From Halobacterium wangiae (GTDB lineage: Archaea; Halobacteriota; Halobacteria; Halobacteriales; Halobacteriaceae): a stretch of 64,000 nucleotides of DNA. A program made the position numbers and the translations under genes. Every line of letters starts with the position of its first letter. The stretch's first letter is position 1. The DNA lies in NCBI RefSeq assembly GCF_021249345.1, contig NZ_CP089588.1:2480001-2544000 (forward strand), written 5' to 3'. The notes under the pieces are model-generated. The model was not told the origin of the DNA, made no database searches, and saw only the letters and a list, made by a program, of their open reading frames with translations. Shown here piece after piece: positions 58,326 through 64,000 of the stretch.

Positions 58326-60104
58326 CTAAATTTGGTCGAGGAGGTCGGCCTTCTTCTCCTCGAACTCGTCGTCGTCGATGACGCCGTTCTCGTGGAGGTC
58401 CTTGAGTTTCTCCAGTTTCTCCATCGGGTCGCTCTCGCTCGCCTCGGCAGGCGGCTGTGACTGCTGAGCGTAGTCGCGGCGGCGCGTCCGGACGAACTCC
58501 GCGACCTCGGCCATCTGCTTCGTCTCCTTCGGGTGTACCTCGAAGAAGTACGTCTTCCCGCCGGAGTCGAATTTGAGTCCGGTCTTCAACGTCTTCTTCG
58601 TGGTCGAGACGCTGTCGAGGGAGTCGTACGGGATGCTATACGTCTCCGTCCCACTCAGGTACGGCATCAGACCGATGACGCGCTGGTCCGTGACGACAGT
58701 GATGTTCCCCCGCTTCTTTCCGACGCCCTGCTTCACGGACTTCAGCAGTCCTCCCGACATCCCCTTCTGTTTCACGTCGTCGCCCTGCTGAACCTCGATC
58801 GATGTCTTCGGATACCCCTTCACAATGTAGTGGGGCTGTTCGCCCTCGCGTAACGCGTCCGCGACGACGCCGTCGTACCACTGGAGACGCTCGAGTGTCA
58901 CTCCGGTCCCCTCGGCCGCTTCGACCAGTTCTTCGCTGACGTCGAGTTGTGACGAGGACTCGACGGCGGCGGCGTCGCCCGGACCGTTACCCGCCACTCC
59001 CTCCTCGACTGCCTGCGCGCGGTCCTCGATGTACGCCACGACGGCATCGCACTCTGCCTTGTCGGGTCCGCTGAAGGGCAGCCGGTACGCGCGCTCCCCG
59101 CAGTCGACGAACAGCGTGTTCGACATCATGTTCGACTCCCACCTGGCGCCCTCGACGTCGCCGTATCCCACGACGGTCTCTTCGTTCCCGTCGGACTGGC
59201 CGACCAGGAACCTGATGCATCGGTCGGTGACTAGGGCGATGCCACTGTACTGCTCGTCGGTCGATATCTCGAACTCTTCGTCTGGCAACTCGATGACTAT
59301 CCCGTCGCCTCCGTTGTTGAGGATGTAGTGTGGCTGTTCGCCCTCTTCGAGGTAGTCCACTGGGAGCGCACCGTTCAGGTTGTCGATGAACCGACCCCGC
59401 TTCTCGGAGAGAAGGGTCTCCTCCGAGACGGACTCACCGAGCGCGTGCGCGATGATTTCGGGGGCCTCTTCACTTGGGTCCTCTCTCGCGTCTGCTTTGG
59501 CAACGGGGTCCTCCGACGCATCGCCGGTCTCCTCCGCTGAGTCCTCGTCTGACGCTGCGTCACCGCCTTCGACCGACGGTGGCACGTCGGTGCTCGTGGT
59601 GTCCTGCCCGTCCGCGTTCGCCGCGCGCTCCTCGATGTACGTCGTCGCACCGTCGAGTTCGTCCTCGCTGGTGTCGCCGCTGAGCGGGAAGACGTACTCT
59701 CGGTCGGCGGTGTCGACGAACAGCTTGTTCTTCATCATTCCCGTCGCGTACCTCGCGCCGTCGACGTCGTCGTAGGCCACGACGACTTCCTCGTTCCCGT
59801 CGGACTGGCCGACTAGGAATCGAATGCACCGATCGCTAATAACGGCGAACGCGTGGTACTTCCCCTGCGGTTTCGTCGTGAACTCGTCTTCGGGGCGTTC
59901 GATAGTGAGCCCCTTCGACGCGTTGTGGAAAACGTAGTGGGGTTGTTCGCCGTCGTCGAGATAGTCGACCGGCGCGGCGTCCTCGAGGTTCCGCATCATC
60001 CGGCCACGCTTCTCTTTCAGGAGGTTCTTCTCGGTGACCTCTTCGCCCCGGGCGGCAGCGATAATCTCGGGTTCCTCCGCGTCGTCGCTTCCGAACAGAC
60101 CCAT
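58326..60104 (-). CDS. Triplicated PH-like domain protein with C-terminal SHOCT
   Basis: A 592-residue soluble acidic protein. It contains three related modules, at about residues 10-165, 215-375 and 410-540. The first two are clearly similar to each other: both have EIIA-A-GE-V-E--LL-EKRGR, VDYL-(D/E)GEQPHY, and SDRCIRFLVGQSDGNEE or a close copy. The third keeps EGEQPHYI and a VVTDQRVIGLMPYLSG segment, like bacterial PH-type (YokE-like) domains. A SHOCT domain (about 555-592, LEKLKDLHENGVIDDDEFEEKK) ends the protein. Function unknown; it probably oligomerises through the SHOCT tail. A TATA-like box on the minus strand (60128-60134) is 27 nt upstream. Confidence 0.72.
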   Translation of the reverse strand: MGLFGSDDAEEPEIIAAARGEEVTEKNLLKEKRGRMMRNLEDAAPVDYLDDGEQPHYVFHNASKGLTIERPEDEFTTKPQGKYHAFAVISDRCIRFLVGQSDGNEEVVVAYDDVDGARYATGMMKNKLFVDTADREYVFPLSGDTSEDELDGATTYIEERAANADGQDTTSTDVPPSVEGGDAASDEDSAEETGDASEDPVAKADAREDPSEEAPEIIAHALGESVSEETLLSEKRGRFIDNLNGALPVDYLEEGEQPHYILNNGGDGIVIELPDEEFEISTDEQYSGIALVTDRCIRFLVGQSDGNEETVVGYGDVEGARWESNMMSNTLFVDCGERAYRLPFSGPDKAECDAVVAYIEDRAQAVEEGVAGNGPGDAAAVESSSQLDVSEELVEAAEGTGVTLERLQWYDGVVADALREGEQPHYIVKGYPKTSIEVQQGDDVKQKGMSGGLLKSVKQGVGKKRGNITVVTDQRVIGLMPYLSGTETYSIPYDSLDSVSTTKKTLKTGLKFDSGGKTYFFEVHPKETKQMAEVAEFVRTRRRDYAQQSQPPAEASESDPMEKLEKLKDLHENGVIDDDEFEEKKADLLDQI

Positions 60105-60179
60105 GCGACGAACTGACAGCGCCAGGAGGTAAATGTTCGGTTCCGAGACAGTCCGCCGGGTCGACGTCTCTACCGGGCT

Positions 60180-60599
60180 TCACTCCGTGACGAGGCCGTC
60201 GACGCTGTCGGTGACGGTGACGAGCACCGACCCGAGGAGGAACAGCACTGCGAGCACGCCGAAGGAGACGGCGCTGGTGAACGCGGCCGTACTGAGCGGG
60301 TTCGACGCCGGGAGCACCTCGTAGGCACCGGCAAGGAGGACGGCGAGCGCGACGGTCGCAGCCGTGGCGCGGTTGACCGCCATCTTGACGCGCTCGGCGC
60401 GCGCCGGCGTCAGGCCCTCGTGTGGGCTGGCGGACGGGGACGCGAGGCTCTGTGCCCCGCCCGCGGCGTCGCTCGCACCGTCGCCGGCGACGAACGTGGT
60501 GTTCCAGCAGCGCTCGCAGGGCGGGTCGGGGTCGCGCTGGCGCTTCCCACAGGCCTTGCAGCGCCACGTCTGCTCCTCGTCGGCGTCCGCTCTACCCAT
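60180..60599 (-). CDS. Zinc-ribbon protein with two membrane segments
   Basis: A 139-residue protein. The N-terminal 35 residues form a zinc ribbon: CKACGKRQ and CERCW, i.e. two CxxC pairs 15 residues apart. An Ala/Ser/Gly linker follows, then two hydrophobic segments (about 78-98 and 108-130). The layout is that of haloarchaeal membrane-tethered zinc-ribbon proteins of unknown function. It lies on the same strand as and between the DUF420 gene and the PH-like protein gene. Confidence 0.68.
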   Translation of the reverse strand: MGRADADEEQTWRCKACGKRQRDPDPPCERCWNTTFVAGDGASDAAGGAQSLASPSASPHEGLTPARAERVKMAVNRATAATVALAVLLAGAYEVLPASNPLSTAAFTSAVSFGVLAVLFLLGSVLVTVTDSVDGLVTE

Positions 60600-60646
60600 C
60601 GCTACGTAGCTGGGTCCACGGGGACTATCAATCTACCCGCCGACGG

Positions 60647-61255
60647 CTACCGCGGAACCCACGCGTAGACGTGGTTGAGTAGCCAGTACGTGACAACGCC
60701 GAGGAAGAGCGACAGCGACCACGAGGCGACGGCGACGCGGCCGTAGCGCGCGTGACTCGTCTGTCGGAGCTCCTCGGGGGTGTGTGTGAGTCCCAGGACG
60801 ACGGCGTACAGCACGACGGGGACCGCGAGCACGGACAGCAGGATGTGGACGGCGAGCATCGCGAGGTAGGCGAGTTCGACGACGCCGGCGTAGGCCGCGA
60901 GGAACTGCCCCTCGCGTATCTCGATGGCCTTCTCGAAGCCGCCGCCGACCTTCCAGAGGTAGAGCACGAGGAACGCACAGATGAGTGCGAAGGCGACGAG
61001 CATCGCGGCGCGGTGTCTGCGGACGTCGTCGCGGCGGATGAACCACCAGCCGACGAGCAGGCTGGTGAGCGCGAGGCTGTTGACGACCGCGATGAGGTCC
61101 GAGAACAGGATCACGGTCTCCCGGGAGAGCTCCGGGAACAGCGGTATCAACCCCTCGAAGGCGCCGATGACGAGCGCGTAGCCGACGACGGAGAGCACGG
61201 CGGTGACCCGCCGGGGGTGGGCCTTCGCGTAGCCGGGGGCGGTGGCGGATGCCAT
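60647..61255 (-). CDS. DUF420 family membrane protein (oxidase assembly-like)
   Basis: A 202-residue protein with five to six hydrophobic segments. Features of DUF420 are visible: an N-terminal HPRRVTAVLSVVGY, TSLLVGWWFIRRDDVRRHRAAML (cytosolic loop with basic residues) and LAMLAVHILLSVLAVPVVLY with a buried His, and a second His near TYWLLNHVYAW. Known relatives (CtaM/YozB) help cytochrome oxidase gain heme A. A start at 61255 (MASAT) is more likely than 61282. It is divergent from the mutase small-subunit gene. Confidence 0.8.
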   Translation of the reverse strand: MASATAPGYAKAHPRRVTAVLSVVGYALVIGAFEGLIPLFPELSRETVILFSDLIAVVNSLALTSLLVGWWFIRRDDVRRHRAAMLVAFALICAFLVLYLWKVGGGFEKAIEIREGQFLAAYAGVVELAYLAMLAVHILLSVLAVPVVLYAVVLGLTHTPEELRQTSHARYGRVAVASWSLSLFLGVVTYWLLNHVYAWVPR

Positions 61256-61324
61256 TGGCGGGGGTTGTGGCCGCCACACCAACCCGCTTTCGCTTCAAGT
61301 TCAGTTGCCGTAGTCCAACCGAAG

Positions 61325-61334
61325 GCGTAATAGT
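61325..61334 (+). promoter_or_regulatory. TATA-like box of the mcmA2-meaB operon
   Basis: cgtaatagta is centred about 46 nt before the ATG at 61376, predicting a leader of about 20 nt. Confidence 0.45.
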
Positions 61335-61375
61335 ACTCCGTTAGAGTGAAACCGTCATGCGGCGAATCCTCGAAC

Positions 61376-61792
61376 ATGAGTCAGGACGCTCAACGGAACA
61401 TCCGGTGTCTGGTGGCCAAGGTCGGCCTGGACGGCCACGACCGGGGAGCGCACGTCATCACGCGTGCGTTCCGCGACGCCGGCTTCGAGGTCATCTACTC
61501 GGGACTCCACAAGGCCCCCGCGGAGATCGTACAGGCGGCGGTCCAGGAGGACGTCGACGTACTGGGCATCTCTATTCTCTCGGGCGCCCACAACACACTC
61601 GTCCCGAAAATCGTCGAGGGGCTCGAAGAGTACGACGCCTTCGAGGACACGCTCATCATCGTCGGCGGCATCATCCCGGACGAGGACCGGCCGGGGCTGC
61701 GAGAAGATGGCGTCGACGCTATCTTCGGCCCGGGCACGCCGATGGAGGAGACAGTCGAGTTCATCCGGGAGAACGTCAAGCCGCGTGACTGA
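61376..61792 (+). CDS. mcmA2: Methylmalonyl-CoA mutase, small (B12-binding) subunit
   Basis: A 138-residue protein made only of the cobalamin-binding fold. The cofactor motif D19-x-H21-x2-G24 (GLDGHDRGAH) places the cobalt-coordinating His; a SGLHKAPAEI loop, SILSGAHNTL and GGIIPDEDRP complete the dimethylbenzimidazole pocket. It pairs with the large subunit encoded 19 kb away. The cofactor is adenosylcobalamin. Its stop is followed after one base by the ATG of meaB, so the two are cotranscribed. Confidence 0.95.
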   Translation: MSQDAQRNIRCLVAKVGLDGHDRGAHVITRAFRDAGFEVIYSGLHKAPAEIVQAAVQEDVDVLGISILSGAHNTLVPKIVEGLEEYDAFEDTLIIVGGIIPDEDRPGLREDGVDAIFGPGTPMEETVEFIRENVKPRD

Positions 61793-61793
61793 G

Positions 61794-62774
61794 ATGGCGA
61801 CCACCGACGAGCCCGAGATCGTCACGGAGCTACTCGCGGGGAAACACCACGCGCTCGCCCGCACCATCACGAAGATCGAGAACCGGTCGCCGGGCTACCG
61901 CGACGTCGTCTCCGCGCTCTACCCCCACACCGGCGGCGCCGACGTCGTCGGCATCACCGGTAGTCCAGGCTCCGGGAAGTCGACGCTCGTGGACAAGATG
62001 GCGAAGACGTACCGCGACCGCGGGCTGAGCGTCGGCGTCATCGCCGTCGACCCGTCGTCGCCGTTCACGGGCGGCGCGGTGCTGGGCGACCGCATCCGGA
62101 TGGCGTCGACGGCGACGGACATGGAGGTCTTCTTCCGGTCGATGTCCGCGCGCGGCAGTCTGGGCGGGCTCTCGACGGCCACCGCGGACGCCGTGAAGGC
62201 CCTCGACGCGTTCGGCAAGGACAAGATCATCATCGAGACGGTCGGCGCCGGGCAGAACGAGGTCGACGTGGTGAAGACGGCGGACACCGTCGCCGTGCTC
62301 GTCCCACCGTCCTCCGGCGACGACGTCCAGATGCTGAAGGCCGGTATCCTCGAGATCGGCGACGTCTTCGTCGTCAACAAGGCCGACCTCCAGGGCGCGA
62401 ACAAGACGGTCACGGAGCTGAAGAACATGCTCGACCTCCGGGAGAGCGAGCCCGACGACTGGGAACCCGAGGTGGTCGAGACCGTCGCCAAGAGCGGCGA
62501 GGGCGTCGAGGACTTTCTCGCCGTCCTGGAGAACCACACCTCGTGGCTCGACGACTCGGGCCGCCGCGAAGAGAAACGCCACACGCGCTACGCCGAGGAA
62601 CTCCGGAACCTCCTCCGCGAGGACGCCAGCGAACTCCTCGCCGACGAACTCGACGCCCGCGGCGGCATCGAGGAACTGGTCGCGCGCATCGACGACGGCG
62701 ACACCACGCCGTACGAACTCGCCGACGACATCGTCGACCCCCTCGCCGAGTGCCTCGACGAGCAGCGGGACTGA
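61794..62774 (+). CDS. meaB: MeaB/ArgK-type GTPase chaperone of methylmalonyl-CoA mutase
   Basis: A 326-residue G3E-family GTPase that protects and reloads the mutase. The P-loop G56-SPGSGKST-64 is followed by VIAVDPSSPFTGGAVLGDRIRM (base-2 switch region), IIIETVGAGQNEVDVV (switch III/ETVG), and the guanine-specific VVNKADLQ. The C-terminal helical part follows. It begins one base after the mcmA2 stop. The mutase large subunit is not in this operon. No kinase activity on arginine is expected despite the old name ArgK. Confidence 0.94.
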   Translation: MATTDEPEIVTELLAGKHHALARTITKIENRSPGYRDVVSALYPHTGGADVVGITGSPGSGKSTLVDKMAKTYRDRGLSVGVIAVDPSSPFTGGAVLGDRIRMASTATDMEVFFRSMSARGSLGGLSTATADAVKALDAFGKDKIIIETVGAGQNEVDVVKTADTVAVLVPPSSGDDVQMLKAGILEIGDVFVVNKADLQGANKTVTELKNMLDLRESEPDDWEPEVVETVAKSGEGVEDFLAVLENHTSWLDDSGRREEKRHTRYAEELRNLLREDASELLADELDARGGIEELVARIDDGDTTPYELADDIVDPLAECLDEQRD

Positions 62775-62855
62775 CCCCGGCCGCCGACTGCTCGCGTCCC
62801 GACGACGAACTGTTCTGTCACAACGGCTAAGCGACTGGCCACCCACGTTCCGACT

Positions 62856-63791
62856 ATGCGACTCCGCAGACTCCTCGCCGGCGCCGTCGGTGGCCTCGCA
62901 CTCACGGAAGCCGCGAACCGAGCCCTCCGCACTCGCGCGGGTCCACTGGAGTCCCCCCTCGACGGCGACCAGGGGACCTACCGCTGGCGCGGGTTCGACG
63001 TGGCGTACACGGAGGCGGGCGACCCGGAAGACCCGGACCTGGTCTGCCTCCACGGGGTCCACGCCGCCGCCTCCCCGAAGGAGTTCGACGGCATCTTCGG
63101 CGCGCTCGCCGAGGACTTCCACGTGCTCGCGCCGGAGCTCCCCGGATTCGGGCGCAGCGACCGGCCGCCGGTCGCGTACACCAGTTCGCTGTACGAGTCG
63201 TTCGTCGCGGACTTCCTCTCGGATGCCGCCGACGACCCGGTCATACTCGGGAGTTCGCTGACGGGCGCGTGGGCGACGATGGCGGCGAACGACGCCGACG
63301 CGCGCGGCCTGCTACTGGTCTGCCCGACCGCCGAAACCGGGCCGCGGCGGCCGTGGGTCCGCAGCCTCGTCCGTTCGCCCGTCGTGGGTCAGGGACTGTT
63401 CAACGGGCTCACGAGCAAGCCGTCGCTGCGCTACTACGACGAGCGCGAAGCGTTCTACCGGCCGGAGCACATCACGAGCGACGTCGTCGACTACCAGTGG
63501 CAGACGGCTCACCAGGCGGGCGCGCGGTTCGCACCCGCGTCGTTCGTCGGGGGCTTCCTCGACCCCGCCGTGGACCTCGCCGACGAACTCGCCGCGGTGG
63601 ACTGCCCGGTGACGCTGTTCTGGGGCCGGGAGGCCACCGTGACGCCGCTCGCCGAGGGCCGGGAACTCGCCGACGAGGCGGACACGCGGCTGGTCGTCCT
63701 CGACGACACGAAACTCCTCCCACACGAGGAAGAACCGGGGACGTTCGTCGACGTGATCCGGAGCGAACTACCGCAACTCGAAGGTCAGTAG
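62856..63791 (+). CDS. Alpha/beta hydrolase
   Basis: A 311-residue protein that starts with a hydrophobic stretch (about 5-20) and then an alpha/beta hydrolase domain. The oxyanion region LVCLHGVHAAA, strand FHVLAPELPGFGRSDRP and nucleophile elbow VILGSSLTGAWA are visible: the second Ser is the probable nucleophile, but the usual final Gly of GxSxG is a Thr. An acid region (PVTLFWGREATVTP) and a His in LLPHEEEPGTF follow. The substrate is unknown. It may be membrane-bound through its N-terminus. It converges on the OB-fold gene with 24 bp of coding overlap. Confidence 0.82.
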   Translation: MRLRRLLAGAVGGLALTEAANRALRTRAGPLESPLDGDQGTYRWRGFDVAYTEAGDPEDPDLVCLHGVHAAASPKEFDGIFGALAEDFHVLAPELPGFGRSDRPPVAYTSSLYESFVADFLSDAADDPVILGSSLTGAWATMAANDADARGLLLVCPTAETGPRRPWVRSLVRSPVVGQGLFNGLTSKPSLRYYDEREAFYRPEHITSDVVDYQWQTAHQAGARFAPASFVGGFLDPAVDLADELAAVDCPVTLFWGREATVTPLAEGRELADEADTRLVVLDDTKLLPHEEEPGTFVDVIRSELPQLEGQ

Positions 63792-64000
63792 CCGCTCGCC
63801 GGTGGTCTCCGACTTGCCCACGCGGGGTGCGACAGTCAGCCCGGTCTCGACCGCGTCGAGGTCGGACTGTAGCTGTCCGGTGAGCCTGACCGCGCCGAAG
63901 TCGGCGACGGCGACGGCGTACGGTACGTCGTCGGCGAACGCCGGCGCGGCGACGTGGACCACCGTGTAGGAGTCGATCGTTCCGGTCTCCGGGAGCGCCG
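63768..64000 (-). CDS. C-terminal part of an OB-fold (DUF35-like) acyl-CoA-associated protein (truncated by window edge)
   Basis: Seventy-six residues are visible, ending TFELR; the frame is open to the window end, so the N-terminus is beyond it. The visible part has the OB-fold look (SYTVVHVAAPAFADDVPYAVAVADFGAVRLTGQL, then GLTVAPRVGKSETTGERLLTF), typical of the DUF35 OB-fold C-terminal domain found beside thiolases. Such proteins usually begin with a zinc-ribbon half and assist acyl-CoA thiolase-like enzymes. The thiolase partner, if present, would be to the right. It overlaps the hydrolase gene by 24 bp. Confidence 0.65.
   Translation of the reverse strand, partial: ALPETGTIDSYTVVHVAAPAFADDVPYAVAVADFGAVRLTGQLQSDLDAVETGLTVAPRVGKSETTGERLLTFELR

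Overview
The window is a 64 kb stretch of a haloarchaeal (class Halobacteria) chromosome. The evidence is the high G+C content with strong third-position G/C bias, acidic predicted proteins, and many TATA-like boxes placed 25-30 nt before start codons with little or no leader. The gene families fit as well: haloarchaeal complex I without NuoEFG, split NuoJ, NuoCD fusion, Bat-type regulators, a CtaA-half/CtaB fusion and Agl23. I see no transposase, integrase, CRISPR array, rRNA or tRNA, so most of it reads as core chromosome. Gene content and order recall Halobacterium-type genomes, but the genus cannot be fixed from this window.

Layout. 1-8.4 kb: the 3' end of an unidentified gene, a TauE/SafE transporter, small membrane and DUF2267 proteins, an FMN split-barrel protein, a 1277-residue Bat-like PAS/GAF regulator and an AhpD-like protein. 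8.5-20 kb: a Thr-rich lipoprotein, an acyl-CoA carboxylase carboxyltransferase, DoxX, PepF peptidase, a 375-nt noncoding segment with a strong inverted repeat, a MaoC hydratase, a CitE-type lyase, glutamate dehydrogenase, a GNAT enzyme, an aminotransferase and RibH. 20-23.7 kb: Agl23-like membrane protein, PurK and PurE. 23.8-34.2 kb: an 11-gene nuo operon (A, B, CD, H, I, J1, J2, K, L, M, N), tightly packed with start/stop overlaps.

34.2-45.6 kb: an RCK-DHH phosphoesterase next to a CBS-ParB/SerK-like protein, an ArsR-type regulator divergent from an ABC-2 exporter, a degenerate NUDIX protein, an array of intergenic hairpin repeats, methylmalonyl-CoA mutase large subunit, acetyl-CoA synthetase and a GNAT-zinc-finger fusion. 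45.6-55 kb: an aa3-type terminal oxidase region (subunits I, II, III, heme O synthase) with several small unannotated membrane proteins, including a 28-residue one, and biotin ligase. 55-64 kb: a Tat-exported M14 peptidase, a second ABC-2 exporter, a triplicated PH-like SHOCT protein, a DUF420 protein, the B12-binding mutase subunit with its MeaB chaperone, an alpha/beta hydrolase and the 3' end of an OB-fold protein.

Two metabolic themes run through the window. One is the respiratory chain: complex I, the terminal oxidase and its heme biosynthesis and assembly factors. The other is acyl-CoA metabolism: biotin-dependent carboxylase plus biotin ligase, both mutase subunits plus MeaB, MaoC/CitE/glutamate dehydrogenase, and acetyl-CoA synthetase. 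The second set is what assimilation of propionyl-CoA or acetyl-CoA through a methylaspartate-like route would need, although glutamate mutase and methylaspartate ammonia-lyase are not in the window. The least understood parts are the oxidase accessory genes, the noncoding segment at 13.53-13.90 kb and the hairpin repeats at 40.13-40.29 kb.
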